The notes: a model not told the origin generated them from the sequence alone. A DNA stretch of 64,000 bases from Lachnospiraceae bacterium (GCA_017394885.1 JAFPWO010000024.1:43339-107338), one strand, 5' to 3'. Counted from the stretch's first letter, positions 49,030 to 58,890 are shown. Numbers and translations: made by a program.

Positions 49030-51405
49030 TCAGTCTTCCGGCACCGTGCTCAGCCACATGGCGGGACGGACCGCGCCGTTCGGATAAGAAGCTTTCTCCC
49101 CGGCAGTGTCGATAGCCCCGCCCAGGGTGATGTGCGCCGTATACTTTCCGTTCTTGCCCGGGCTGCGGGTCCACCAGAACGGCTGCCCGCTGTTGACGTA
49201 AACGCCGTCCGCAAGCGCCTGGGCGCTGGCCGTCGTCTTCACCTGGTCCTTCGTCATGAGCGCTTCGATCTCCTGGATGGACAGAAGGAAAATGCGGTCC
49301 TTCGTTTCCTTGCCGCCGGCCGTTCCGGTGTACGGATTCGCCGGATTCTCCAGCGTCACTTCCGCGATCCTCGCCTGCTCCTCTTCCGAGAAAGCCGCCG
49401 TGAAGAAATCCTGATTCAGCCAGGTCCGGAGCGTACTGTCTTTCCAGGCGGAAGTCTCGCCGCCCTGTCTGAACGGCTTGGAAGCCAGGACGATCCGGCT
49501 GATCACGAGGATCCTGTCCTCTTCTTTCGCCAGAACGACCCACTCGATCTCCTCGGCGCCGTTTGCGCTGTTGTGATCCTGCTCGCAGCCGCCGAAGGAA
49601 ATCACGTCGCCGACGTCAGCCTCCGCCAGATAGGCAAACGGATCTTCTTTTTTCGTCTCCGGCTCGGTCTCAGTCTCAGTTTCAGTCTCTGTTTCGGTTT
49701 CTGTTTCCGTCTCAGACTCGGTTTCCGTTTCGGTCTCCGATTCGCTTTCGGTCGGCGTCTCTTCCGTGGATTCCGTCTCTTCCGTGGTTTCCTCCGCAGA
49801 TTCTGTTGCCTCGGTGCTTTCTTCTCCGGACGGTTCGGCGGTCTCTCCGGTTTCTTCCGTGCTGCTTTCAGCCGTTTCCTCCGAACTCTCCGTCGCTTCG
49901 GTCAGGATGGGCAGAGTCTCGGTTTCCGAAGGTGCGGGCTGTGAAGAAGCTTCTTCGCTCTGTCCGGACGATTCTGCCGGCGTTGTTGCCTCCGTGGAAG
50001 CCTCCGTGGAAGCTTCCGGCGGTTTCTTGCTCAGCGAAGACGCGAGCAGCGCGCCGCCGCCGACAAGCAGGAGGGCCAGAAGGAGCCACAGCCAGCGCTT
50101 CTTCTTATCTTTTTCTTCGGTCTTCGGCAGCGGCTCCTCTTTCTCCGCTTTCTCCGGAATCTTTTCCGCCGCCGGTTCCGTTTCTTCCTGCTGTTCTTTT
50201 AATATCTCCCCGGTCTCGCTCAGCTCGATCTCGGGCATCTTTTCCTCTTCCTGGCCGCTGATCACGATAGCGGGGATGATCTCTTCCTCCGGTTCCGGAA
50301 CGATCTCCGGTTCGGAAATCAGCTTATCTTCCGCTTCGGGTATCGGTTCTTCCGCTGCGGGGAGCGCTTCTCCTGCCGGTTCCGGAGGAATTTCCTCCAC
50401 CGGCGCCGCGATCCCAGCCGGCTCCGGAAGCGGCTCCGCATCCGGAACATCTTCCCGGGCCGGTTCCGGCTCTATTTCCGGTTCCGGAATCACTTCCTCC
50501 GGTTCCGGAATTGTTTCCGCCGGTTCCGAAATCGCTTCTTCCAGAGCTGCTTCTTCCGGTTCCGGTACTTTTTCTTCCGCCTGCGGCGGTTCGGGAACAC
50601 CTGCTGCTTCCGGCTCCGCCGGAAGATCGAAGCCTTCGATGGCCCGGGACAGCTCCGACGCCACGTTCGGCAGGATGACCGCCGGGATCCCGGGGCCTTC
50701 CTCCTCTTCGGGCAGCGCTTCCTGCGGGGCGGGCGGCACATCTTCCGCCGCGCCGAGTTCCCCGCTCATCTCATCCAGCGCCTGCCGGAGCGCTTCGGAT
50801 ACGTGGCCGGACGCTTCCGCGGCCAGCTGCTCTCCGTTATCGGCCAATGCGGCTGCTTTTACAAAGTCATGCGCTGCCGGCTCCGCGGTCTCCGTCCCGG
50901 CCTGCTCCGGCTCGGCTTCCTTTTCGGTTTCCATGGTGAAGTCAAGCGGACTGGCTTCGCTTTCGAGCAGCTTTCTGCGCCGTTCTTCGGCGGCTTGTGC
51001 CCGCTGCGCTTCTTCCCGCTGTGCCTGCGTCAGCACGGACGGCTCGGCCAGCGCCGATTCGAAGGGATCTTTTTCCTCTTCCGGCGGGGCTCCGCTTTCT
51101 TCCCTGTCATGCTTGGTAATGATTTTTTCCACGGCCCGGTTGACGATCTCCGCCGCCTGTTCCGACAGGGCTTTCCGGCCGATCTCCGCCTCTGTCTCCG
51201 GCGGGGCGCCGTCCGGCAGTGTCTCCGGTTCCCGGAGCACTTCTTCGCTTAAGCCGGCTTCGATCTCTCCGGCCGTCTCTTCCGGTCCGAAGCGTTTCAG
51301 CCTTCCTGATGAGGAAATAATCTGAATATCCGGCAGTTTTGCGCCGCAGAAAGCACAGGTCGCCGCGCCTTCCCGGTTCTCACTGCCGCAAATGTCACAG
51401 ATCAT
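49030..51405 (-). CDS. Zinc-ribbon membrane protein with DUF6273 domain
   Basis: 791 residues from ATG at 51405 (MICDICGSENREGAATCAFCGAKL), with GGAGG upstream. The N-terminal double CxxC zinc ribbon is followed by about 400 residues of acidic Pro/Glu/Ala-rich sequence, a helix (KKRWLWLLLALLLVGGGALLA), a Thr/Ser/Glu-rich extracytoplasmic stalk with alternating Glu-Thr near its end, and a C-terminal DUF6273 domain (~165 residues: WVVLAKEEDRILVISRIVLASKPF; TLRTWLNQDFFTAAFSEEE; WWTRSPG). The ribbon is predicted inside and DUF6273 outside. No function is known. Separate terminator at 48970-49002. Confidence 0.8.
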   Translation of the reverse strand: MICDICGSENREGAATCAFCGAKLPDIQIISSSGRLKRFGPEETAGEIEAGLSEEVLREPETLPDGAPPETEAEIGRKALSEQAAEIVNRAVEKIITKHDREESGAPPEEEKDPFESALAEPSVLTQAQREEAQRAQAAEERRRKLLESEASPLDFTMETEKEAEPEQAGTETAEPAAHDFVKAAALADNGEQLAAEASGHVSEALRQALDEMSGELGAAEDVPPAPQEALPEEEEGPGIPAVILPNVASELSRAIEGFDLPAEPEAAGVPEPPQAEEKVPEPEEAALEEAISEPAETIPEPEEVIPEPEIEPEPAREDVPDAEPLPEPAGIAAPVEEIPPEPAGEALPAAEEPIPEAEDKLISEPEIVPEPEEEIIPAIVISGQEEEKMPEIELSETGEILKEQQEETEPAAEKIPEKAEKEEPLPKTEEKDKKKRWLWLLLALLLVGGGALLASSLSKKPPEASTEASTEATTPAESSGQSEEASSQPAPSETETLPILTEATESSEETAESSTEETGETAEPSGEESTEATESAEETTEETESTEETPTESESETETETESETETETETETETETETEPETKKEDPFAYLAEADVGDVISFGGCEQDHNSANGAEEIEWVVLAKEEDRILVISRIVLASKPFRQGGETSAWKDSTLRTWLNQDFFTAAFSEEEQARIAEVTLENPANPYTGTAGGKETKDRIFLLSIQEIEALMTKDQVKTTASAQALADGVYVNSGQPFWWTRSPGKNGKYTAHITLGGAIDTAGEKASYPNGAVRPAMWLSTVPED

Positions 51406-51458
51406 AGTCCGCCTCCTTTCCCGAGGATTCACGGTTCGGGACTGCCCGAAGGGATTTC

Positions 51459-52193
51459 TCAGCCTTCGTCGTCCCAGTTATGGTATACATTCTGAACATC
51501 GTCGTCGTCATCCAGAAGATCCAGGATCCGGTTGATGTTCTTGATATCCTGCTCATCGCTTAACGTCACCCAGGTCTGCGGGATCATGGTCACGTCCGCG
51601 GAAACGATGGGGAGCTTTGCGCCTTGCAGTTCTTCCAGCACGGCGGAGAAATCTTCCGGCGCCGTGATGATCTCATAGCTGTCTTCCTCATCGGCGAAGT
51701 CCTCCGCCCCGGCTTCCACGGCGAGCATCATCAGCTCGTCCGGATCCATCTCGATCTCTTCCTTGTCCAGGATGATCTGGCCCTTTTCGTCAAACATATA
51801 GGAAACGCAGCCCTGCGAGCCGACGCTGCCCTGCCCCTTGGTAAAGGCGTTGCGGACGTTGGAAGCCGTACGGTTCTTATTGTCCGTCAGGGTCTCCACG
51901 ATGATCGCCGTGCCGCGGGGGCCGTAACCTTCATACGTCGCACGCACGTAATCCGCGCCGGCGCCTTCGCCGGCCGCTTTCTTAATGCTGCGGTCGATCG
52001 TATCGTTCGGCATATTGTTGGCTTTGGCCTTCGCGATGATATCCTTCAGCTTGCTGTTGTTATTCGGATCCGGGCCGCCTTCCTTGACCGCGACCGCGAT
52101 CTCACGCCCGAAGCGGGTAAAGACTTTTCCCTTTGCCGCGTCGTTCTTTTCTTTTTTGTGCTTAATGTTGGCAAATTTCGAATGTCCGGACAT
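51459..52193 (-). CDS. YebC/PmpR (TACO1) family protein
   Basis: 244 residues. Starts MSGHSKFANIKHKKEKNDAAKGK and has GKVFTRFGREIAVAVKEGG, GYGPRGTAIIVETLTDN, and NVRNAFTKGQGSVGSQG. The family contains transcription regulators and, more recently, translation factors relieving stalling at polyproline. It is 25 bp after alr, with 53 bp before the next gene. Confidence 0.94.
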   Translation of the reverse strand: MSGHSKFANIKHKKEKNDAAKGKVFTRFGREIAVAVKEGGPDPNNNSKLKDIIAKAKANNMPNDTIDRSIKKAAGEGAGADYVRATYEGYGPRGTAIIVETLTDNKNRTASNVRNAFTKGQGSVGSQGCVSYMFDEKGQIILDKEEIEMDPDELMMLAVEAGAEDFADEEDSYEIITAPEDFSAVLEELQGAKLPIVSADVTMIPQTWVTLSDEQDIKNINRILDLLDDDDDVQNVYHNWDDEG

Positions 52194-52218
52194 TACTGCC
52201 TCCTTTTATCTTGCTGTT

Positions 52219-53346
52219 TCATTCATCTATACAGACTTCCGGCACTCTCTTGTGAGAGAAGCCGCAGATAATCTCATAATGCAGGATCCCGCTCTTTTCG
52301 GAAAGCTCTTCCAGCGTGATCTCCTGCTCCCCGTCTGTCCCGAGGAGGGTCACCTCATCCCCGACGGCCGCTTCCGGGATCCGGTCCACATCCACCATCA
52401 GCTGATCCATGCAGACATTGCCGCGGACCGGGGCCCTTTTCCCCCGGATCAGGACGTCCGCCTTTCCCGAAAGCAGGCGGCTGTACCCGTCCGCGTACCC
52501 GACCGAGACCGTTGCCAGCCGGCATGGCCGCGGGGCCACATAGGCAAAACCGTAACCGACGCCTTCTCCCGCTTCCAGCATTTTGACGTGGGTGATCATG
52601 CTTTTGAGCTCGATCGCCGGTTCCAGGCGGACCGGCCGCGCCATCTCTCCGGAGGGATAAAAGCCGTAGGCGGCGATCCCCAGCCTCACCATATCTTCCG
52701 CGGCTTCCGGCAGGACCAGCGCCGCCGCGCTGTTGGCGATGTGGCAGATTGGAAGGATAAGCCCTCTCTCCTTCAGCCGTTCCTTAAACCAGGCGAAGCG
52801 TGCGTACTGTTCTCTCGCCTGCGAAAGATCCGCGGCGTCCGCCGTCGCGAAATGGCTGAACAGTCCCTCCGCTTCGATCCCGGGCAGAGAAGCCAGGAAA
52901 GCCACGGAATCGGCCGCTTCCTCCGTCGGTTCAAACCCGATCCGGTTCATCCCCGTATCCAGTTTAAAGTGGACATGGGCCTTGACGCCCCTGCGGAGCG
53001 CGGCTTCATTCAGCGCCCGGCCTTCCTCTTCCCGGTAGACCGTAAACCGTGCTTCCAGTTCGAGAAGCCGCTCATAATCTTCGTGGGCGGTGTACCCCAG
53101 GATCAAGATCGGCTTGCGGATCCCTTCTTCCCGCAGCTCCGCCGCTTCTGTTCCGGCCGAGACCGCAAAAAAGTCGACCATATCTTCCGTCCGCAACGCG
53201 ATCTGCGGAGCGCCGAGCCCGTACGCATCCGCTTTGAGGACCAGGCAGCGCTTCGTGCCGGGCGGCAGCCCTTCCGATATCCGGAGAATATTGTTCCGTA
53301 CCCGGCCCGGATAGATATTTTTATGGACCCGTCTGAAATATTCCAT
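52219..53346 (-). CDS. alr: Alanine racemase
   Basis: 375 residues; PLP enzyme making D-alanine for peptidoglycan. The PLP lysine is in CLVLKADAYGLG, the C-terminal domain carries the catalytic Tyr in the GYGFAYV segment, and VSVGYADGYSRLL and VCMDQLMVDV follow. It lies between rex and yebC. The gap to rex is 11 bp. Confidence 0.95.
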   Translation of the reverse strand: MEYFRRVHKNIYPGRVRNNILRISEGLPPGTKRCLVLKADAYGLGAPQIALRTEDMVDFFAVSAGTEAAELREEGIRKPILILGYTAHEDYERLLELEARFTVYREEEGRALNEAALRRGVKAHVHFKLDTGMNRIGFEPTEEAADSVAFLASLPGIEAEGLFSHFATADAADLSQAREQYARFAWFKERLKERGLILPICHIANSAAALVLPEAAEDMVRLGIAAYGFYPSGEMARPVRLEPAIELKSMITHVKMLEAGEGVGYGFAYVAPRPCRLATVSVGYADGYSRLLSGKADVLIRGKRAPVRGNVCMDQLMVDVDRIPEAAVGDEVTLLGTDGEQEITLEELSEKSGILHYEIICGFSHKRVPEVCIDE

Positions 53347-53357
53347 GGGTTTTTCTT

Positions 53358-53987
53358 TTATTCCTCGTGCTTCATGTAATAGGTCAGCTGCATCAGGCTT
53401 TCGGAAAGATGCACGTTTTCCACGAAAGCGTCCGGCGGGAGCGCCAGATCGACGTGGGCGAAATTCCAGAAGCCGCGGACGCCCAGATCGTAAAGCTGCT
53501 GTGCCGTCCGCCTGGCATGCTCTTTCGGGATCGTCAGGATCGCGATATCCGTTTCGTGCGCGGCCAGATAGTCCGGCAGTTCCTTCATGTCATAGACTTT
53601 AAGGCCCCGTACCTCCGGCACCGTCCCGGCAGGGTCCGCATCGAAAAGTGCCCGGATAAACAGCCCTCTCGACTCGAAGTTTCCGTATCCCGCCAGCGCG
53701 CGGCCCAGGTTCCCGGCGCCGATCACGACGATGTTGTGCGGCTTGTCCAGTCCCAGTATTTTCCCGATCTCCGCGATCAGGTTGGAAACATTGTACCCGT
53801 AGCCCTGCTGGCCGAAACCGCCGAAGTTGTTTAAATCCTGCCGGATCTGGGAGGCCGTCACATGCATCCGCTCGGAGAGCTCCCCGGACGAGATCCGTTC
53901 GATCCCTTCTTCCTTCAGTTCCGAAAGAAAACGCATATATCGGGGAAGTCGATTCACGACCGCTTTTGAGATCGTATGCGCCGGCAT
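53358..53987 (-). CDS. rex: Redox-sensing transcriptional repressor Rex
   Basis: 209 residues. N-terminal winged helix (RLPRYMRFLSELKEEGIERISSGELSERMHVTASQIRQDLNNFG) and a Rossmann NAD(H)-binding domain (NIVVIGAGNLGRALAGYG). It senses the NADH/NAD ratio and represses fermentation genes. The promoter is perfect consensus and carries a short inverted repeat over the -10 box, possibly an autoregulatory site. Confidence 0.96.
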   Translation of the reverse strand: MPAHTISKAVVNRLPRYMRFLSELKEEGIERISSGELSERMHVTASQIRQDLNNFGGFGQQGYGYNVSNLIAEIGKILGLDKPHNIVVIGAGNLGRALAGYGNFESRGLFIRALFDADPAGTVPEVRGLKVYDMKELPDYLAAHETDIAILTIPKEHARRTAQQLYDLGVRGFWNFAHVDLALPPDAFVENVHLSESLMQLTYYMKHEE

Positions 53988-54010
53988 TTTTACCCTCCTT
54001 TTCGGAAATC

Positions 54011-54045
54011 GGAAATATTATAGGGTATTTCCCCGGTCTTGTCAA
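54011..54045 (-). promoter_or_regulatory. rex promoter with inverted repeat
   Basis: Minus strand TTGACA (54040-54045), 17-bp spacer, TATAAT (54017-54022). GGAAATA-N8-TATTTCC (54011-54017, 54026-54032) spans the -10. It only partly resembles the known Rex operator (TTGTGAA..TTCACAA), so Rex binding is a guess. Confidence 0.75.
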
Positions 54046-54058
54046 TCTTTGCCGCCTC

Positions 54059-54087
54059 TTGCAATTGCCCGGACATTCCGCTATGAT
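54059..54087 (+). promoter_or_regulatory. ABC-F gene promoter
   Basis: TTGCAA (54059-54064), 17-bp spacer, TATGAT (54082-54087), about 48 bp before the ATG. It is divergent from the rex promoter. Confidence 0.75.
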
Positions 54088-54135
54088 AGGGGCGATGTGC
54101 CGGAGAAATCCCGGTATGCTTTCACGGAGACCGTC

Positions 54136-56046
54136 ATGCTTCTTGCCTGCCAGAATATCGTCAAAACCTTTGTTTCCGCCCCGGTTTTAAAAGGCGGATA
54201 TTTCCATATCGAAGAAAAAGAAAAGGCCGCCGTTGTCGGGATCAACGGTGCCGGGAAATCCACGCTGCTGAATATCATCACCGGGGTCTTAAGCCCGGAT
54301 GAGGGCGAGGTGCTCATCACGAAGGGGACCCGCCTCGGGTATCTCACACAGCATCAGGGACTGCAGTCGGAGCGCAGCATATATGAGGAACTGGCCTCCG
54401 CGCGGGAAGATGTTTTTGCCATGGAGAAAGAGCTGCGCAGCCTCGAAAGCCGCATGCCCGCCGCTTCCGGCGAAGAGCTGACCCTTCTTATGGAACGCTA
54501 CAGCCGTCTTTCCCATGAGTTTGAAGCCTGCAACGGCTACGCCGTGCGCAGCGAGATCGCGGGCGTTCTGAAGGGGCTCGGATTTACGCAGGAAGAAGGG
54601 GAGCGCCCCTGCTCGGTGTTGAGCGGCGGAGAAAAAACACGGGTCGCCCTCGGCAAGCTTCTTCTGCAGCAGCCGGACCTGATCCTGCTGGATGAGCCGA
54701 CGAACCATCTGGATATCTCCTCCGTCAGCTGGCTGGAAGGGTATCTGAAAGACTACCCGGGCGCCGTACTGGTCGTCTCCCACGACCGCTATTTTCTGGA
54801 CCGCTTCGTCACCAAGATCGTGGAGGTGGAAAACGGCCTGGTCAGCATGTTCAGCGGCAATTACACCACGTATGCGGCCAAAAAGCAGCAGGCCCGGGAG
54901 ATCGCGCTGAAGCACTACTACAACCAGCAGCGGCAGATCCGCCACGAGGAGGAAGTGATTTCCAGGCTCAAATCCTTCAACCGGGAGAAGTCCATCAAGC
55001 GGGCGGAGAGCCGGGAAAAGATGCTGGCGCGGATCGACCGGCTGGAAAAACCTCAGGAACTGAACGATAAGATGTTCTTTACGCTCGAGCCGCATGTGCA
55101 GAGCGGAAACGATGTTCTGTATATAGAGAACCTGAGCAAGGCTTTCGGCAGCCGCCTCCTTTTCCGGGATCTGAATCTGGATATCAAGCGCGGCGAAAAA
55201 GCCGCACTGATCGGCGATAACGGGACCGGCAAGACGACCCTGCTGAAAATCATCAACGGCCTCCTGCCGGCCGATACCGGGCTGCTCAAGCTCGGCGCAA
55301 AAGTCAAAGTAGGCTATTACGATCAGGAGCAGCAGCTGCTGACCGAGGAGAATACGCTGTTTGACGAGATCCGGGAGGCCTATCCCGGCATGACGGATAC
55401 CCTGATCCGCAATACGCTCGCCGCCTTTTTATTCACCGGCGACGAGGTCTTCAAGACCGTCTCCGCGCTCTCCGGCGGCGAACGGGGGCGGCTGTCCCTG
55501 GCCAAGCTGATCCTCTCCCCCTGTAATTTCCTGATTCTCGACGAGCCGACCAATCACCTGGATATGGCTTCCCGGGAGATCCTTGAAGATGCCCTTTCGC
55601 ACTATACGGGGACCGTCCTCGTCGTATCGCATGACCGCTATTTTATCAACCGCGTGGCCGGACGGATCCTGGAACTGGATCAGCAGAGCCTGACGGCCTA
55701 CCTGGGCAACTACGACGATTATCTGGAAGAAAAAAAGCGGCGTACGGATCTGCCCGCGGCGGGGACAGATACGAACGCCGGTGAAAAGCGCAGCGATTCC
55801 GCGCGGCAGCGGCAGGCCCGGAAAGAGGAAGAAACGGCCCGGCGCCGGAAAGAAGCCCGCCTGCGGCAGACGGAAGCGCAGATCGAAGAAGCCGAGCAAA
55901 AGATCGCCCGGCTCGAAGATGAAATGGCAAGGCCCGAGACCGCGGTCGACGCGCCCAGGCTCCTGGAGCTGTCAAAGGAATGCGAGGCGCTGCGCGGAGA
56001 ACTGGACGGCCTGTATGCACAGTGGGAAGAACTGGGCTCCGGCTGA
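54136..56046 (+). CDS. ABC-F family ATPase
   Basis: 636 residues from ATG at 54136 (MLLACQNIVKTF), with GGAG 6 nt upstream; the frame extends upstream across the rex gene, which is rejected. Two ABC domains without membrane helices: Walker A GINGAGKST and GDNGTGKTT, signatures LSGGEKTRVALGKLL and LSGGERGRLSLAKLI, and both Walker B DEPTNHLD. The P-site tRNA interaction motif lies between them and a C-terminal coiled coil (KKRRTDLPAAG onward, Arg/Glu-rich) follows, as in YdiF/Uup-type members acting on the ribosome. It could give antibiotic protection or relieve stalled ribosomes; sequence alone does not decide. Confidence 0.9.
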   Translation: MLLACQNIVKTFVSAPVLKGGYFHIEEKEKAAVVGINGAGKSTLLNIITGVLSPDEGEVLITKGTRLGYLTQHQGLQSERSIYEELASAREDVFAMEKELRSLESRMPAASGEELTLLMERYSRLSHEFEACNGYAVRSEIAGVLKGLGFTQEEGERPCSVLSGGEKTRVALGKLLLQQPDLILLDEPTNHLDISSVSWLEGYLKDYPGAVLVVSHDRYFLDRFVTKIVEVENGLVSMFSGNYTTYAAKKQQAREIALKHYYNQQRQIRHEEEVISRLKSFNREKSIKRAESREKMLARIDRLEKPQELNDKMFFTLEPHVQSGNDVLYIENLSKAFGSRLLFRDLNLDIKRGEKAALIGDNGTGKTTLLKIINGLLPADTGLLKLGAKVKVGYYDQEQQLLTEENTLFDEIREAYPGMTDTLIRNTLAAFLFTGDEVFKTVSALSGGERGRLSLAKLILSPCNFLILDEPTNHLDMASREILEDALSHYTGTVLVVSHDRYFINRVAGRILELDQQSLTAYLGNYDDYLEEKKRRTDLPAAGTDTNAGEKRSDSARQRQARKEEETARRRKEARLRQTEAQIEEAEQKIARLEDEMARPETAVDAPRLLELSKECEALRGELDGLYAQWEELGSG

Positions 56047-56064
56047 GCCCTTCATCCGGTCCGC

Positions 56065-58863
56065 CTACTGCCCAAGCTTTCGAATTCTTATCGCCTGTTC
56101 GCGCAGCGCGTCCTCATCCATCAGCATATCCCCTGTCACACAGGAATCGGACAGAAATCCGACACACCATCGGCCGTCCGCGGAAAAGCCAAAGGACGTA
56201 AAGGCTTCATCCGCGTGCAGAGAAAAGAGCTTCTCAGCCGTCGTCAGACGGTAAACGTCGATCGTTTTCCGGTCCTCATGCAGCGCCATCAGAAAACCGC
56301 CCGACTCATCGAAAGCCATCTGGCCGATGCGCGTATCCGTATTCAGGATCTTCAGCACCTTTTCTTCATCGGTGCGGTACAGCAGCATGCGGCCGTTCTG
56401 ATCTGCCGCGGCCAGAATATCTTTTGCCATCTCCAGCGCCGTGATCTTACTATTCAGCTGATTGATAATCGCCGCTACCGAGCCGTCGCCGCCGGTATCA
56501 AACAGTTCGATCACCCCGTCCGGATAGGCCAGTGCCGCCAGAGTCCCCTCTTCCGATACATAAAGAGCCGGTGTGTAATCCTCTCCGGGATAAGAGAATT
56601 TGAAGGCATCGGTCAGTTCGTGTTCTCCGTTCAGTGCCATTGTCACGGCCGGCGGCGCCGGTCTTTCCCGCAGGGTACCGCTGAACGTCTTTTCCTCCGA
56701 GACCGTAGCAAGCGAAGGACCAGCCAGCACGCTGGCCGCACCGTTATTCTGCGTTGTAAAAAGCCCGAAGGAGAGCGGGACGGCATTGGAAAACGGTGCC
56801 TGCGGATCAGCTGCTTCCCGCATCAGCAGCGTTCCTTCCACCGCATCTATGCCCAACAAATCCCGGTTCAGAAGGAAAAGGACACTGCTTTCTTTATTGA
56901 AATTCATCGCAGGGATAAAGCCTGTTTCTTCCAGCGTTCCGCTGAGATAAAGCCCCGCCGTCCTCGGATCCATAACATATAAAGTAGAGCCTGCCGAAAA
57001 AGCCAGCTTTTCGGAATCCGGAGACACACACAGTTTGCTGTATGCAGCTCCCTCTTCCGTATCCAGTGTATACAGATACAGAAGCGTCCCGCTTTCGGTA
57101 TCCCAGGCGGCAAAAAAGCCAAAGTAAGAAAGGCAGATCGCGGTCCGGCCATCCGGCGTCAGACAGTAATCTTCCGTCAGCATCCCGGGCATCCCCCACA
57201 GGCTGCAGATTTTCCGGCCCTCCGGATCGATCACCAGCGTCCCTGTACTTCCGTCCGTACCGCTGATCAGAATCCGCGAATAATCTTCGGCCACCTTCAT
57301 GGCCATGCCCTCATAGTCATCATTGGAGACCCTGATCAGATCGCCCGGCAGCTTGCCTGTGAGCATCGTCATAATGCTCTCCTCCGGCCGGTAATCCTCC
57401 TGCTGCTCTCCCATCGTATAGATCAGCTTCTCGCTTCCGTCAGAAGAGACAAAAAGGAAGCGGGCCCGGTCCTGGACCAGGATGGTGTCGGAGTCGGTCC
57501 AGAAGACGGCATTGGCGATCTCATATTCCTGATCTTTTTCGCTGACGTAGCGGAAGACTTCCGAACCGTCAGCGGTATTCCAGACTGTCACCAGGCGGCC
57601 CTTATCGCAGACTGCCAGGAAGCGGCTCCCGTCCGGAGAGAAAGACAGCTTGCCGAGTTCCATCCGGTCGACGGAGACCTGGTAACGGATCGTTTCATTG
57701 ACCGGGTCGATCAGGGCGGCCGTATTGCCGTTCGCCACCCCGAGCAGGACATCCTCCTTCGGCGACGCGATAATATCCAGGAAGCGGATATTCTGGCCGC
57801 CGAAATGCGATAATACCACATACGGTTCCGTATAGCATGCCGTCCGCATCAGATCCAGGATCTCCTCCCGGCGAAGGCCGTCGTTTTCATCACTGATCGC
57901 CAGCGCTTCCAGATAAGCGGAGACCGCGGCCCGCCTCTCACCGTCAGAAAGAAAAGCCCCGGCCGCTTCCAGCCATTCTCCGATCGAGTTATAGATCTTG
58001 GCCAGCCGTTCCTCCTGCGCGGCCCGGGCTTCTTCCTCCGCCCGGCTGCTCTGCTCCGCAGCATCCCGGCTGTGTTCTTCCGCGATCCGGCTTTGTTCCT
58101 CCGCCAGACGGCTTTGCTCGGCAGCCAAAGCCGCCCGTTCGGCCGCCAGGCTCTCCTGCTCGGCGGCCCGGCTTTCCTTCTCGTCCGCGATCCGGCTTTG
58201 CTCCGCCGCCTCCTGGCGAAGGGCTTCCTTCCGGGCATTTTCTTTGCTCAGATAGAGCCCGATCCCCAGGGCAAGAACCACGGCGCCGGCGGCTGCCAGC
58301 GAGACCATCTTGATCCGTCTTTCCCGGACACGGCGCTTTAAATCGTCAAAACTGACACCCAGCATCGGCGCAAGCAGGCGCAGCTTTTCCTGCTGCAGCC
58401 TGCTGAGGCACTGCTTTACCGTATCTCCCCGCACGTCCCCGGCCATCGGTTCGATTTCCACGGGGTTGCCCGCCGCATCCGTTCCGAAGCGCAGCTGCGG
58501 CGGAAAGCTCTCCTCCGGTTCGCCTTCCGCCAGCAGAAGCAGAACCTTCTCCCGGCTGTGATGCTGCAGGAAGTATTCCACTTCCCGCATGCACCAGCGG
58601 CTTTCCAGATAGCGCGGCGAGCAGACGGCGATCAGCCACTCGCTCTCATCCAGCGCTTTTTCGATATCTTCTCCCAGATTTGCGGAAAGCGGAAGCTCCT
58701 CATGGTCCCGGAAGACCCGCCCCATCCGCTTCTTTCCGGTCTTTTTCCGGATCGCGGCAGGGATCCGGTAGTTTTCTATTTCCGTGTGAAGCTTTCCGGC
58801 GATCTCCTGATCCGGACTTTGGTGACGGTAACTGATAAAGGCGCAAAACCGACTGTTTTCCAT
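56065..58863 (-). CDS. TIR-TM-coiled coil-WD40-like receptor protein
   Basis: 932 residues from ATG at 58863 (MENSRFCAFISYRHQSPDQE); a TTG five codons earlier is less likely. Residues 1-~130 are a TIR domain (FISYRHQS, FRDHEELPLSANL, SPRYLESRWCMREVEYFL); Glu94 is the candidate catalytic glutamate. A basic stretch (RRVRERRIK) precedes one helix (~186-208), then a heptad coiled coil (~215-290) and a WD40/beta-propeller-like region (LSFSPDGSRFLAVCDKGRLVTVWNTADGSEVF; LLYRTDEEKVLKILNTDTRIG). Positive charge predicts TIR inside and propeller outside. It is 27 bp downstream of the caspase-like gene. The TIR domain resembles the other receptor at 26.7-28.8 kb only in fold. Confidence 0.83.
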   Translation of the reverse strand: MENSRFCAFISYRHQSPDQEIAGKLHTEIENYRIPAAIRKKTGKKRMGRVFRDHEELPLSANLGEDIEKALDESEWLIAVCSPRYLESRWCMREVEYFLQHHSREKVLLLLAEGEPEESFPPQLRFGTDAAGNPVEIEPMAGDVRGDTVKQCLSRLQQEKLRLLAPMLGVSFDDLKRRVRERRIKMVSLAAAGAVVLALGIGLYLSKENARKEALRQEAAEQSRIADEKESRAAEQESLAAERAALAAEQSRLAEEQSRIAEEHSRDAAEQSSRAEEEARAAQEERLAKIYNSIGEWLEAAGAFLSDGERRAAVSAYLEALAISDENDGLRREEILDLMRTACYTEPYVVLSHFGGQNIRFLDIIASPKEDVLLGVANGNTAALIDPVNETIRYQVSVDRMELGKLSFSPDGSRFLAVCDKGRLVTVWNTADGSEVFRYVSEKDQEYEIANAVFWTDSDTILVQDRARFLFVSSDGSEKLIYTMGEQQEDYRPEESIMTMLTGKLPGDLIRVSNDDYEGMAMKVAEDYSRILISGTDGSTGTLVIDPEGRKICSLWGMPGMLTEDYCLTPDGRTAICLSYFGFFAAWDTESGTLLYLYTLDTEEGAAYSKLCVSPDSEKLAFSAGSTLYVMDPRTAGLYLSGTLEETGFIPAMNFNKESSVLFLLNRDLLGIDAVEGTLLMREAADPQAPFSNAVPLSFGLFTTQNNGAASVLAGPSLATVSEEKTFSGTLRERPAPPAVTMALNGEHELTDAFKFSYPGEDYTPALYVSEEGTLAALAYPDGVIELFDTGGDGSVAAIINQLNSKITALEMAKDILAAADQNGRMLLYRTDEEKVLKILNTDTRIGQMAFDESGGFLMALHEDRKTIDVYRLTTAEKLFSLHADEAFTSFGFSADGRWCVGFLSDSCVTGDMLMDEDALREQAIRIRKLGQ

Positions 58864-58890
58864 AACTTTATTCCTCAAAAATCATTCCGG

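Noticed and set aside
49640..49780. Short tandem repeats resembling a CRISPR or minisatellite
   Set aside because: They are the Glu-Thr codon run of the DUF6273 stalk: units are 6 bp without spacers.
50300..50620. Repeated CGGTTCCGGAA-type motif
   Set aside because: Codon-level repetition of Pro-Glu segments in the acidic low-complexity region of the same gene, not a binding-site array.
54011..54032. Rex operator in the rex promoter
   Set aside because: The GGAAATA-N8-TATTTCC repeat lacks the TTGTNA...TNACAA ends of known Rex sites, so I list only a repeat, not a Rex site.
53827..54135. A longer N-terminus for the ABC-F protein
   Set aside because: It would overlap rex and its promoter. 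The ATG at 54136 has an RBS and starts at the usual ABC-F N-terminus.
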